Positions 24,014-33,120 of a DNA stretch of 34,746 bases are shown one piece after another; position 1 is the stretch's first letter, and the number at the start of each line of letters is the position of its first letter. The notes under the pieces are model-generated. The model searched no databases and was not told the DNA's origin. It worked only from the letters and a program-made list of their open reading frames with translations. Source of the stretch: Candidatus Competibacteraceae bacterium (GTDB lineage Bacteria; Bacteroidota; Bacteroidia; CAIKAF01); NCBI GenBank assembly GCA_014879445.1, contig JACSSC010000040.1:1-34746 (forward strand), written 5' to 3'. A program made the position numbers and the translations under genes.

Positions 24014-25798
24014 ATGGCACATTCTTTTCACATTCCCGTTATGGGAACCAGCTACACCATTGATACACCCATTAAGGTGGCACACTTGGGTATTGATTCT
24101 GTTATATCATTAAGTGATGATGTATTGATGGAAAAACTCCGAAAAATGTATTGTAAATGGTTTGAAATGCCTTATGCGGAGATATCTTCCAATACTGATC
24201 ATTCACGCTCCAAGCGAATTACGGCCTATCTCGATACTATACACAGCATTGCCACACGAAAATTTGAGAGTTTATGCAATTCTATACACGAAAGTAAAGA
24301 GGAAATCAAAAAGTATATGTCGCTATTGCCTGATACATCTTCTCTTAAACAGCGTCTGTATGCATATCTATCTGTGCCTTCATCAGATGCAGAAGTACAA
24401 AAGAAAATTTCCGATGCACTTATTATGGGTAGAATAGGAGTGAATATAATGACGAAAGTGGATAGAGAAAATTATCGTCATGGCAAGGTGTTGCCTATTG
24501 AATATAACGATGCACATGCTGCCCTTCTTGGATTTGCTAACAGCAGATTGCATGGCCCAGTTATTTTTTCAGCCGGACTGAACCCTCGCTTGTATAATTT
24601 TATTGAGACCCTACCCGGTTTCATGCCCGACGAAAACGGATATGTGGCTAAGCAGATTGTATTAAAGGTGAGTGATTATCGTTCGGCGTGGATACAGGGT
24701 AAATATTTGGCTAAAAAAGGGCTTTGGGTTTCTGCTTTTAAAATTGAATCAGGGTTAAATTGTGGTGGCCATGCTTTTGCTACTGATGGTTTTTTAATGG
24801 GTCCGATTCTTCATGAGCTTTTTAAGAAGAAAGATGAATTGCAGAAGGAAATGTATGCATTATATAAAGCAGCCCTTATTAAGAAAGGAATTCCATTACC
24901 TGAAAAGAATCCCACATTTCGGTTAATGGCACAAGGTGGTGTGGGAACAGCGGATGAACATCAGTTGTTGCTGAACCATTATCACTTATCATCTGTGGGC
25001 TGGGGATCCCCTTTCTTGCTGGTACCAGAAGCTACTACAGTAGATCGGGATACCATACATAAATTGGCGGCAGCCGGCCCTGACGATTTATATCTGAGTT
25101 ATATATCTCCACTCGGCATACCGTTTAATAATTTACGAGGCAATACAAAGGACATTGAAAAACAAGAACGTATTGATGCCGGCAATCCGGGTAGTAAATG
25201 CCCTAGAAAATATCTCGCTTTTGATAAAACCTACGATGATAAAGGTATTTGCTCTGCTTCTACAAAATATCAGCATATTAAGATACAGGAATTAAATGAT
25301 AAATCACTATCAGTAGAAGATTATCAAAAAGCATATCATAATATTACCGAAAAGGCATGTATTTGTACAGGATTAAGTGTATCAGCCCTGTTACATTATC
25401 ATCTGAATCATCGCATTGAAGGAAATGGAGTTACCGTTTGCCCGGGTCCCAACATTCAATGGTTTACACGTGAAGCTTCTTTGGAAGAAATGACAGGTCA
25501 TATATACGGTCGCAATAATTTGATTAACGACAGCAATCGACCACACATGTTCATTAATGAACTTGCTTTGTATGTTCGCTATTTAAAAGAGAATATTGTA
25601 GTTAAATGTAATGCAGATGAAATTGATGCAAAGTATGTTCATTCTTTTATTGATAATCTGAATCAAGGTATCCAGTACTATCATGATTTATATGTAGAAC
25701 TTTCCAATACAGAACATGCCCTGCCTGTCGAATTCCCGTTACAATTAGATAATTACAGTAACCTGATTAAACAGGTACAATCCGATATATCTGCATGA
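24014..25798 (+). CDS. conserved Bacteroidota protein of unknown function, cysteine-rich, possible barrel
   Basis: The ATG at 24014 is chosen; the upstream TTG at 24008 adds two residues. The 594-residue soluble protein has no signal peptide or membrane segment and belongs to a large family I remember as hypothetical across Bacteroidota. Its most striking parts are GLNCGGHAFATDGFLMGPIL (residues 247-266, C250), QGGVGTADE (307-315) and WGSPFLLVPEATTVD, whose glycine-rich turns resemble phosphate- or flavin-binding loops in beta/alpha barrels. A later cysteine set is C396 (GSKCPRK), C413 (GICSAS), C449 and C451 (ACICTGL) and C476 (VCPGPN), which could bind an iron-sulfur cluster or zinc. A flavin/Fe-S oxidoreductase is one guess; I cannot establish it. 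Monocistronic by position between the fabI terminator and purK. Confidence 0.7.
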   Translation: MAHSFHIPVMGTSYTIDTPIKVAHLGIDSVISLSDDVLMEKLRKMYCKWFEMPYAEISSNTDHSRSKRITAYLDTIHSIATRKFESLCNSIHESKEEIKKYMSLLPDTSSLKQRLYAYLSVPSSDAEVQKKISDALIMGRIGVNIMTKVDRENYRHGKVLPIEYNDAHAALLGFANSRLHGPVIFSAGLNPRLYNFIETLPGFMPDENGYVAKQIVLKVSDYRSAWIQGKYLAKKGLWVSAFKIESGLNCGGHAFATDGFLMGPILHELFKKKDELQKEMYALYKAALIKKGIPLPEKNPTFRLMAQGGVGTADEHQLLLNHYHLSSVGWGSPFLLVPEATTVDRDTIHKLAAAGPDDLYLSYISPLGIPFNNLRGNTKDIEKQERIDAGNPGSKCPRKYLAFDKTYDDKGICSASTKYQHIKIQELNDKSLSVEDYQKAYHNITEKACICTGLSVSALLHYHLNHRIEGNGVTVCPGPNIQWFTREASLEEMTGHIYGRNNLINDSNRPHMFINELALYVRYLKENIVVKCNADEIDAKYVHSFIDNLNQGIQYYHDLYVELSNTEHALPVEFPLQLDNYSNLIKQVQSDISA

Positions 25799-25818
25799 TG
25801 CATGACAGAGTATAATCG

Positions 25819-26970
25819 TTAAATGGATTTAACTTTCAATGTATTCAAAACTTTTTTTGCTTGGAATTGTACTTCTTCAATTGTGGGTGCCAATAATGTA
25901 ACATGCCCCATTTTTCTATATGGCTTGGTCTGTTTTTTTCCATATAAGTGAACAAAAGCCCCTTTGATACGAAGTGTTTCTTTCAATCCTTCATAATGTG
26001 GTATCCCCGTAAAATCTTTTTCTCCGGTAATATTTACCATAGCTGCAGGCGATAATGCATCTGTATCTGCCAATGGAAGATTGCAGATAGCCCGTAAATG
26101 TTGTTCGTATTGGCTGCAAAGATTAGCTTCGATGGTATGATGGCCTGAGTTATGAGGGCGTGGGGCAATTTCGTTTACCCAAATTTCTCCTTGCTGTGTA
26201 TAAAATAATTCAACGGCTAATATTCCGACCATTTCTAAAGCTTCAATAATTTTTTTTGCCCAGTCAGCAGCTTGTTGTTCAATGTGAGCCGGTATTCCGG
26301 CAGGAGAGAAGAGAAACTGAACCATGTTGCTTTCCGGATTGAAAGACATGTTTACCAATGGAAATGTTTTGATTTCACCATTCGAATTACGGGCTACAAT
26401 GACAGATAATTCAGTAATCAGATCAGCCATTTCCTCTATCACGGATGGAGCATCAAAAGCATTAATAATTGATTCCTTATTCCTTAATTTTTTTACACCA
26501 TAACCGTCGTATCCGCCCTTTCTGATTTTTTGAAAGCAAGGGAACGAAATGCCACAGTTATTAATTTCATCGATTTTCTGAACTAATGCATAGGGAGCAG
26601 TAGGGATCTGGTGTTGTTTGTAAAATTCTTTCTGTGCTCCTTTATCTTTAATGATTTTTAATACAGCAGGTTGTGGAAAAACTTGTACACCTTCTTTTTC
26701 GAGTTGTTCTAATGCATCTACATTTACATCTTCAAACTCGATAGTGACAATATCCTTGTTTTTCCCAAAGGCATAAACGCTTTCATAATCTCTAAAATCG
26801 GCATTAATAAATTCGTGTGTGAGATGAGCGCATGGGGCATCAAATGAAGGGTCAAGTACGGCAATATGCAAGTTCCAGTTGATGGCTTCCTGTATCAGCA
26901 TTCGGCCTAATTGCCCGCCCCCCAATAACCCGATATTGAGTTGTTGTATGTCTTTTACTTTATGGTTCAT
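25819..26970 (-). CDS. purK: 5-(carboxyamino)imidazole ribonucleotide synthase
   Basis: The 383-residue ATP-grasp enzyme joins bicarbonate to AIR in purine synthesis (N5-CAIR). It begins with the typical PurK loop GLLGGGQLGRML (residues about 14-25). Central motifs include the ATP-grasp lysine segment KIRKGGYDGYGVKKL and the PurK-specific VNEIAPRPHNSGHHTIEA. Its C-terminal part contains HLYGKKQTKPYRKMGHVTLL. It lies 18 bp after pdxA on the same strand, itself overlapping an aminopeptidase gene, so these three form a probable operon. The partner purE is not in the window. Length and motifs are normal. Confidence 0.96.
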   Translation of the reverse strand: MNHKVKDIQQLNIGLLGGGQLGRMLIQEAINWNLHIAVLDPSFDAPCAHLTHEFINADFRDYESVYAFGKNKDIVTIEFEDVNVDALEQLEKEGVQVFPQPAVLKIIKDKGAQKEFYKQHQIPTAPYALVQKIDEINNCGISFPCFQKIRKGGYDGYGVKKLRNKESIINAFDAPSVIEEMADLITELSVIVARNSNGEIKTFPLVNMSFNPESNMVQFLFSPAGIPAHIEQQAADWAKKIIEALEMVGILAVELFYTQQGEIWVNEIAPRPHNSGHHTIEANLCSQYEQHLRAICNLPLADTDALSPAAMVNITGEKDFTGIPHYEGLKETLRIKGAFVHLYGKKQTKPYRKMGHVTLLAPTIEEVQFQAKKVLNTLKVKSI

Positions 26971-26988
26971 GCATGCAATCTATCAATC

Positions 26989-28086
26989 TTATTCTGTATC
27001 AGGCAATGCTTCGTCGTCCTGTCCTTCTGTCAATTCTGTACTTAGATTCTTAAGTTTGTTTTTGGCAAAATGGACATTTGCCTTTCGTGTTCTGTATATA
27101 TCAATGGCTGAATATATGGCATTACGAAATGATTCTTCAGATGCTAGATTTTTTCCTGCTAAATCAAAAGCCGGCCCGTGGTCAGGCGAAGTTCTAATGA
27201 TATCAAGCCCTGCTGTATAATTGATGCCGGCCATGCCTGTTATTGTTTTGAAAGGAATGAGCCCCTGATCGTGATACATTGCAAGAATGGCGTCGTAATG
27301 AACGTAATTGCCCGAAGCAAAAAATCCGTCAGCTGCAAAAGGTCCTATGGCAATGATGCCTGATTCAAATGCTTTTTGAATGGCCGGTTGGATGATGTCA
27401 GTTTCTTCATTGCCAAACTTACCCTGATCGCCGGCGTGTGGATTAACTGATAATACGGCAATTTTAGGTCGGTTGATAGAAAAATCGAGACGAAGCGTTT
27501 TGTCAACAATCTGAATCTTTTCAATTAGTCCATCAATGGAGAGTTGTGATGGTACTTCTTTTAATCCTAAATGGCCGGTTGCTAAAGCAATGCGAACATT
27601 ATCTCCAATCATTAGCATAATAGATTTTCCTTTGCTTTTGGCTGCTAAGAATTCTGTATGACCGGGATAATTGAATCCCACTTCAGATAAATGCGATTTG
27701 TCAATAGGGGCAGTAACGAGCGCATGTAGTACGCCTGATGTTAAGTCCTGTGTTGCTTTTTCTAATGAAAGTACCGCATATTTTGCGCCTGCGACATTAG
27801 AAATACCAGGTTCAATTTTTGCCTCTTCTTCCCAACAGTTTATAATGTTGAGACGTTTGGATAATGCTTGCGATGGATTATTTATGGTTTGATAATTGAG
27901 TTGCTCTGCATTGAGGTTTTTCTTGTAATAGGATATGATTCGCGAAGATCCAAATATGATTGGAATGCAGGTTTCCATCATCAGTGGGTCTGAAAATATT
28001 TTCACAATCAATTCTGGGCCAACTCCATTTATGTCACCCATTGTTATGCCTACTCTTATGAGTTCGGCTTCGTTTTCGTGTTTCAT
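26989..28086 (-). CDS. pdxA: 4-hydroxythreonine-4-phosphate dehydrogenase
   Basis: The start at 28086 (MKHENEAELIRVGITMGDIN) matches family N-termini; a longer in-frame reading to 28212 lies inside the aminopeptidase gene and is rejected. The 365-residue enzyme works in the DXP-dependent pyridoxal-phosphate pathway. Metal ligands H172 (ATGHLGL), H217 (NPHAGD) and H272 (MYHDQG) have the same 45- and 55-residue spacing as E. coli PdxA H166, H211 and H266. GHTE (H143) and SPDHGPAFDLAGKN are also present. Its ATG overlaps the TGA of the aminopeptidase gene (ATGA), indicating translational coupling. The C-terminus has a short acidic tail (EGQDDEALPDTE). Confidence 0.95.
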   Translation of the reverse strand: MKHENEAELIRVGITMGDINGVGPELIVKIFSDPLMMETCIPIIFGSSRIISYYKKNLNAEQLNYQTINNPSQALSKRLNIINCWEEEAKIEPGISNVAGAKYAVLSLEKATQDLTSGVLHALVTAPIDKSHLSEVGFNYPGHTEFLAAKSKGKSIMLMIGDNVRIALATGHLGLKEVPSQLSIDGLIEKIQIVDKTLRLDFSINRPKIAVLSVNPHAGDQGKFGNEETDIIQPAIQKAFESGIIAIGPFAADGFFASGNYVHYDAILAMYHDQGLIPFKTITGMAGINYTAGLDIIRTSPDHGPAFDLAGKNLASEESFRNAIYSAIDIYRTRKANVHFAKNKLKNLSTELTEGQDDEALPDTE

Positions 28087-29528
28087 TTTTTTCTTTTGAT
28101 TTTTTGTTTGATAAACGAAATCATCAAACGCGTTCCTGCACCGGTTCCAATAGCAGTTCGATAATGTTGGTTTCGGTCGGATAGCGCATTCGATAAATCC
28201 AAATGAATCCATGGATAAGTAACAAAATGCTCTAAGAATTTTCCAGCAGTTATGGCACCGGCTAAAGGACCTCCAATATTTTTTATGTCAGCAATGGGTG
28301 ATTTTATCATTTCGTTATACTCGTCCCACAAGGGGAAACGAACAATGCGCTCATACACTTCCCACCCTGATTTTTGTAATAGTTCGAAATCTTCTTCAGC
28401 GTCTTTGGCTAATCCCACTATTCCCAACTCGCCTATGGCAGCAACTGCGGCTCCGGTTAGTGTGGCCATATCTATTACCAGCGATGGCTTGTATCGTGCA
28501 GCATAGTGCAAGGCATCAGCTAAGATTAATCTTCCTTCTGCATCTGTATTTAATACCTCAACGGTTTTCCCATTGCTCATCGTAAGTATATCGCCTGGTA
28601 CAATCGAACGGTTACCGATGCGATTATCTGTAGCAGGAATCAATCCAATTACATGATAGTTTAATTTGCTTTTGGCGATAGCATACAGAACGCCTGTTAC
28701 AGCGGCAGCACCGGCCATGTCGCCTTTCATTTTTTCCATTCCCTGACTGGTTTTTAAACTGCTTCCCCCGGTATCATAAACCACTCCTTTTCCTACCAAT
28801 ATCAACGGATTTTTATTAATCGCATTTTTTGGCTTCCATTCCAATATGTTGAAAGTAGGTGGCTCCACACTGCCTTTGTTTACTCCCAATAGACCTCCCA
28901 TTTTTAAGCTCTCAATCTTCTTTTTGGTAAGATATTCAAAATGGAATCCCGCTTCCTTTGATACACGTTGTATCTCTTTGCTTAGTTGTGTCGCGGTTAA
29001 GTACTGCACGGGCTCATTTACTAAATCGCGTGAAATGAAAGTGCCAAGTATTGAATGAAGCAAATCCGTCATCTCTTTTTTATCGAATGAGCCACTGATA
29101 TAACATGTGTGAATGGTACGCCTTTGTTTTTTGTCGGAAAAGTATTTGTCGAAAGTATAACTGCTTAGTGCGATCCCCTCTACTATGGCCATAAGCAATG
29201 TGTTGTCTTTACAAAGGTTGTGAACGGCAATGGTATCTTGCTTGTTGGATTTTACATGTTGCACAATCCGACTACCGTTTATTCTTATTTTTTCAATTAA
29301 AGAGTCGGTTGGGCTTGCAGGGCATACTACAATCCAAATGCATGATTTATATCGGTTAATTAAAATAGGTTCAGGGGCTGTTTTTGCAGCTTCTGATTGT
29401 TTGTGAACAAATGCAGCTTCTTCCTTGTTTAATCCTGATTTTATCAAAAAATCTGTTTTGGTATTTGGAACGAGCCAAACTTGTGTAGTGTTGGCCGGTG
29501 ATTGTTTAAATATAAATTGGAATCGCAT
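28083..29528 (-). CDS. leucyl aminopeptidase, peptidase family M17
   Basis: The 481-residue cytoplasmic metallo-aminopeptidase has the M17 catalytic half: VGKGVVYDTGG (K247, D252), KGDMAG (D270) and the signature NTDAEGRL (residues 327-334), in which D and E bind the two zinc ions. The N-terminal domain (residues 1-160) is variable in the family. The usual VGKGVTFDSGG reads VVYDTGG, a mild substitution that keeps the ligand. It removes N-terminal residues and may recycle peptides. It ends in an ATGA overlap with pdxA and lies 63 bp after the membrane protein gene on the same strand, with a -7-like box in that gap. Confidence 0.93.
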   Translation of the reverse strand: MRFQFIFKQSPANTTQVWLVPNTKTDFLIKSGLNKEEAAFVHKQSEAAKTAPEPILINRYKSCIWIVVCPASPTDSLIEKIRINGSRIVQHVKSNKQDTIAVHNLCKDNTLLMAIVEGIALSSYTFDKYFSDKKQRRTIHTCYISGSFDKKEMTDLLHSILGTFISRDLVNEPVQYLTATQLSKEIQRVSKEAGFHFEYLTKKKIESLKMGGLLGVNKGSVEPPTFNILEWKPKNAINKNPLILVGKGVVYDTGGSSLKTSQGMEKMKGDMAGAAAVTGVLYAIAKSKLNYHVIGLIPATDNRIGNRSIVPGDILTMSNGKTVEVLNTDAEGRLILADALHYAARYKPSLVIDMATLTGAAVAAIGELGIVGLAKDAEEDFELLQKSGWEVYERIVRFPLWDEYNEMIKSPIADIKNIGGPLAGAITAGKFLEHFVTYPWIHLDLSNALSDRNQHYRTAIGTGAGTRLMISFIKQKIKRKK

Positions 29529-29546
29529 AATTTTGAAATTAATCTA

Positions 29547-29554
29547 CAAAAATA
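29547..29554 (-). promoter_or_regulatory. putative -7 box TATTTTTG for the M17-pdxA-purK operon
   Basis: On the minus strand TATTTTTG matches TAnnTTTG and ends 18 bp before the ATG at 29528. I see no TTTG at 19-21 bp upstream, so it is a weak candidate for an operon promoter. Confidence 0.3.
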
Positions 29555-29591
29555 GGAATAATACCGATTATAGGCATATAATGACTTTGTT

Positions 29592-31862
29592 CTATGGCAT
29601 ACAAGGAATAATATGCGTATTGTATGAAAATTTATTCGCATTGCTATGTCTCTGAATCATAATGCTACCTGCTTTTCTAACCCATAAATCGTCCACTAGA
29701 AAATTTAGGTTCATAAAATCATATGCGGTTAGCACTATTTCATACCTATGAGATGGGTTCAACTCAAAAACACATTCAGTATAACTCCAGTTTTGATTTA
29801 CAACTTCACTTCTGGCTGGATTAGAAAAGGTTACCCATCCCTTAAATACATTTTGATTATCATACTCTTGTATAATAAAGCATCCATTCACGGCATTTTC
29901 CATTTGATTGTATATCCAACAAGAGGCAACAAATGTGCCTGTTTCCTGCGTTCCTGGCTCAATGGTGTAAAGTAGATTTGCGTCACCTCTTCTGGTCTTA
30001 AATGCACCTTGTCCTTGGTGAGCAATAGGTGATGCATGGTCTTCGAAGCCGGAATAAAATACGTTACCATTATCAATTATCTCCCAACCGGAATAGCGAA
30101 TCATGGTGTCGCATGCACTGTGTGTAGTCCAGTCAGAGATGGCTAATTGATAAAGCGAGAATTCGCCTGATTGATGTATGGGAACGGATCTGTTAATGAC
30201 GGATTGCTCAACAATTGAAACTTGTTTAGTGTGTGCTAATAATAGAATGGACTGTTGATTGGGAAGATGATGTATGATAGGGTTTTCATAAAATGGAAGA
30301 TTAACGGCGGTACGCATGATTTCTGTTTCTGTTTCTGATGGGCGTATCAAAATGCCTCCCATTATGGGCAATTGCGTATGCCATGATAACTGGTATGACG
30401 CCATCATAGATTCGTATGAGAATGGAGAAGAAAATCGAAAACTTCCTTCTAAGGATAAAGGTAATGACAATATAGCTTGTGATTTTTGGTTGTGATGATA
30501 AACAGAAGCCATTTCTTTCCAATAGGTATCATTATTGCCATAAGTGGCATAAAAATTATCGGTGGATGTAAGCTTTTTTGCTAAATCACGATTTGCTAAA
30601 CCGGCATCTACAAATCCATAAATCAGAATAATTTGAGACAGCGCATAAGGTATTTTTTGTCCTAATTGAATGGCGTCTTTTATCCATACATAAAAAAGAT
30701 AACAGGAAATTATCGCAAATACATTGTAAAATGGCCAAGCAAATCTTCCTAAAAATCTAAATTGCCTGGCAGGAGTAATCCAATCGTACAAAAACGCCAT
30801 TTTGGACAGGCCGAATAATCCAGTTGCTAATAATAAAAGGATGCCGGATGAAATCAGGAGGGGATAAAAGTTTTTCTTAATTGAAATAATGCTGTCTTTC
30901 AAACGGATAACCTTAAAGGCACCTAGTGTCATGCAAGCTATAAAGAAAAAAGGGATGAAAGCAGGATCGAAATAATCAGGTTGTTCTTTGTGAATAATAT
31001 GAGTTAGCCAATTGCCGGTTAGTCCGGTAGGTTGAATTAACCATTCGTAAATGGCAAGATAATGTTCGCCATATCCACCCGGGCTTTGATTTCGGTTTGT
31101 ATGTGTGTCGGTTAGGTAAAGTGTGATGAGAAATATTCCAGCAGGGATGATTATACTTGCCAAACCTATTGCTATGGATTTGATACGGTTACTATGTGTA
31201 AAAAAGGCATATATGCACCACGTAAGTCCTGAAAATATTGAAACAATTAATCCCAAATAAGGATGTGTGAAAAATGCTAAGGTGGCAACGAAGACGGAGA
31301 GGATACCATATCCTTTTTTGGATGTATGAATAAATTTTACAAAAGCCCAAAGTATTGATGGAATCATCCATAATGCAGCCAACGAAAAGTTTCCGGCCAT
31401 CTTGCCCCATTGGGGTGAAAGAAATACAATAAGTAATGAAAATATAACTGAATACCCAATGGATATTCTCCATTCTCGAAATAATTGGTAAAGAAAAAAA
31501 TATGCGATAATCAGCATGGATAAATGCAGGAGGTTGAAACAGGCAATTGTGTATGGCGATAGGAACGGAAGAACCATAAAAAGCAAGCGACCGGTAAGTA
31601 ATAAGAGTGGATTGGCATCCAAATAAAAAACATGTTCACCGAATGGATAATTGAGATATTCAAACTGGAATACATTCTGATTGTGATGCACATACATCAT
31701 GAAGACATAATAAGCGCGTTGCCCATCATTGCCTGCATCCATCAAAAAATCGTTGGGATGAAAGAACAATTCAGGATAGAGTGTAAGTACTAACAAAAAG
31801 GCAGGAACCCAAGATAATAACCAATTCCATTTCCCTCCGAATGTTGTTTGATTAATAGTCAT
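29592..31862 (-). CDS. multi-spanning membrane protein, GT-C glycosyltransferase-like, with C-terminal beta-sandwich
   Basis: The ATG at 31862 is chosen because earlier in-frame codons would cross the divergent gene at 31924. The 756-residue protein has about ten or more hydrophobic segments over residues 15-450 (e.g. LLSWVPAFLLVLTLY, IIAYFFLYQLF, ILLLLATGLFGL). The first external loop has LNYPFGEHVFYLDANPLLLL, like the acidic, proline-rich loop of GT-C lipid-linked sugar transferases and DUF6311-type proteins. The catalytic Asp cannot be assigned surely. The last about 180 residues (GNVFYSGFEDHASPIAHQGQGAFKT to LNFLVDDLWVRKAG) look like a carbohydrate-binding jelly roll. It may transfer sugars from a polyprenyl donor; this is inference. 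Confidence 0.65.
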   Translation of the reverse strand: MTINQTTFGGKWNWLLSWVPAFLLVLTLYPELFFHPNDFLMDAGNDGQRAYYVFMMYVHHNQNVFQFEYLNYPFGEHVFYLDANPLLLLTGRLLFMVLPFLSPYTIACFNLLHLSMLIIAYFFLYQLFREWRISIGYSVIFSLLIVFLSPQWGKMAGNFSLAALWMIPSILWAFVKFIHTSKKGYGILSVFVATLAFFTHPYLGLIVSIFSGLTWCIYAFFTHSNRIKSIAIGLASIIIPAGIFLITLYLTDTHTNRNQSPGGYGEHYLAIYEWLIQPTGLTGNWLTHIIHKEQPDYFDPAFIPFFFIACMTLGAFKVIRLKDSIISIKKNFYPLLISSGILLLLATGLFGLSKMAFLYDWITPARQFRFLGRFAWPFYNVFAIISCYLFYVWIKDAIQLGQKIPYALSQIILIYGFVDAGLANRDLAKKLTSTDNFYATYGNNDTYWKEMASVYHHNQKSQAILSLPLSLEGSFRFSSPFSYESMMASYQLSWHTQLPIMGGILIRPSETETEIMRTAVNLPFYENPIIHHLPNQQSILLLAHTKQVSIVEQSVINRSVPIHQSGEFSLYQLAISDWTTHSACDTMIRYSGWEIIDNGNVFYSGFEDHASPIAHQGQGAFKTRRGDANLLYTIEPGTQETGTFVASCWIYNQMENAVNGCFIIQEYDNQNVFKGWVTFSNPARSEVVNQNWSYTECVFELNPSHRYEIVLTAYDFMNLNFLVDDLWVRKAGSIMIQRHSNANKFSYNTHIIPCMP

Positions 31863-31911
31863 CTGTTTATAAATCGGAACCAAGATAGAAAAATACAACC
31901 ATATCGGTTTG

Positions 31912-31919
31912 TAAATTTG
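31912..31919 (+). promoter_or_regulatory. putative -7 box TAAATTTG directly before an ATG
   Basis: TAAATTTG fits TAnnTTTG and ends only 4 bp before the ATG at 31924. If it is a true -7 element the transcript would begin at or near the start codon (leaderless). No TTTG lies at 19-21 bp upstream. Alternatively it is coincidence. Confidence 0.35.
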
Positions 31920-31923
31920 CAAC

Positions 31924-32841
31924 ATGAAGTATTTGATTTTTTTCATGGGATGCTTTGCATCAGGGGGGGTGTTGGCACAAAAAAACACATCTGAGGATTA
32001 TATTCGCCTGTATAAAGATGCTGCCATTGAAAATATGAAGTTGAAAAAAATTCCGGCTAGTATCACACTAGCTCAGGGCATTTTGGAGTCGGGAAATGGG
32101 AATAGCGATTTGGCGGTTAATGCAAATAATCATTTTGGAATTAAATGTCACAACGGATGGACAGGCGAATCGTATTATAAAGATGATGATGCCCCTAATG
32201 AGTGTTTTAGAAAGTATAAATCTGTATTGGATTCGTATAAAGATCATGCTGATTTTCTCACATCACGCGATCGCTATAAGTCACTCTTTTCGCTTGAAAT
32301 TACAGATTATAAAGGATGGGCAAAAGGGTTAAAAGCTGCCGGTTATGCCACAAGTGCAACTTATGCTGATAAACTCATTGAACTTATTGAGCGATATAAA
32401 TTGCATGAATATGATGTAACTTCTGAAATCAAGACCAAACCCTATAATACTACCACATTGCCTGATCAGATTCAACCCAACCAGCAAGGAACCGGATTGG
32501 TTTTTTTTGTAAACGGGTTGCGTGCAGTTAAAGTGAGTAAAGGTCAAACTAAAGTTGGAATGGCTGCTGATTTCGGTATTAAACTTCTACATCTTCAAAA
32601 GTATAATGAGCTGGGTGATTCGGATGAATTATATGAGAACCAATTGATTTTTCTTGAACCCAAACGGGGTTCTGCTGAGTCGGGAAAAGATTTTCATATT
32701 GTAAAGCAGGGTGAAACTTTTTACAGTATTGCACAGATGTATGGTATCTGGGTGAAAGATTTGCTTAAAAAAAATAAAAAAGGATTGGGAAGTACACTTG
32801 AACCGGGCGAACGAATTTATTTGCGAAAAAACAGGCCTTAA
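31924..32841 (+). CDS. exported GH73-type N-acetylglucosaminidase with LysM domain
   Basis: The 305-residue protein starts with a signal peptide (LIFFMGCFASGGVLAQ), then a glucosaminidase domain (about residues 25-175). The general acid is probably E55 in TLAQGILESGNGNSDLA, followed by the family's NHFGIKC, TGESYYKDDD and KGWAKGLKAAGYATS. A linker (180-255) leads to a C-terminal LysM domain (about 258-303: FHIVKQGETFYSIAQMYGI to LEPGERIYL), which binds peptidoglycan. It probably trims peptidoglycan during growth or separation. It is divergent from the GT-C-like gene and convergent with the small protein at 32855. Family is secure; physiological role is inferred. Confidence 0.92.
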   Translation: MKYLIFFMGCFASGGVLAQKNTSEDYIRLYKDAAIENMKLKKIPASITLAQGILESGNGNSDLAVNANNHFGIKCHNGWTGESYYKDDDAPNECFRKYKSVLDSYKDHADFLTSRDRYKSLFSLEITDYKGWAKGLKAAGYATSATYADKLIELIERYKLHEYDVTSEIKTKPYNTTTLPDQIQPNQQGTGLVFFVNGLRAVKVSKGQTKVGMAADFGIKLLHLQKYNELGDSDELYENQLIFLEPKRGSAESGKDFHIVKQGETFYSIAQMYGIWVKDLLKKNKKGLGSTLEPGERIYLRKNRP

Positions 32842-32854
32842 TTTTTCTTGTTTT

Positions 32855-33103
32855 CTAAATTTCCAAACATCCATTCAATACTTTCATCACAAAAATACCT
32901 TTTCCATATACAGTAAATGATGTTTCCATTTCCTGTTGTAAGGCAGGCATTAAAACACTTATTTCACCTCTGAGATGCGTACTTGTGGCATTGGTTCGCA
33001 TGGTAATGTCTGTATGCTCTTTCATTCTATTAATGAAGTCCATGATGGGCTCTTCGTAGTCGTCAGCAAGTGGATAATGGCTTATTTCTATTGTTATTAT
33101 CAT
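32855..33103 (-). CDS. small YkoF/MTH1187-like protein, thiamine-binding family
   Basis: The 82-residue protein reads MIITIEISHYPLADDYEEPI... then TMRTNATSTHLRGE, SFTVYGKGIFVMKVLNGCLEI. The pattern of an initial beta strand with YPL, a helix, then THLRGE resembles the ferredoxin-like MTH1187/YkoF superfamily, whose better-known members bind thiamine or hydroxymethylpyrimidine. No signal peptide or membrane segment. It lies 17 bp downstream of the E1 fusion gene on the same strand, so it is probably co-transcribed with a thiamine-diphosphate enzyme. The family call is from memory of the sequence pattern and binding is not shown. Confidence 0.6.
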   Translation of the reverse strand: MIITIEISHYPLADDYEEPIMDFINRMKEHTDITMRTNATSTHLRGEISVLMPALQQEMETSFTVYGKGIFVMKVLNGCLEI

Positions 33104-33120
33104 ATAAGATTTGTGATAAA

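Noticed and set aside
28087-28212. N-terminal extension of pdxA
   Set aside because: It lies inside the aminopeptidase gene and has no PdxA features; the ATG at 28086 matches the family and gives ATGA coupling.
31863-31988. Upstream start of the GT-C-like gene
   Set aside because: It would overlap the start of the divergent GH73 gene and remove its promoter; the ATG at 31862 is followed directly by the first membrane segment.
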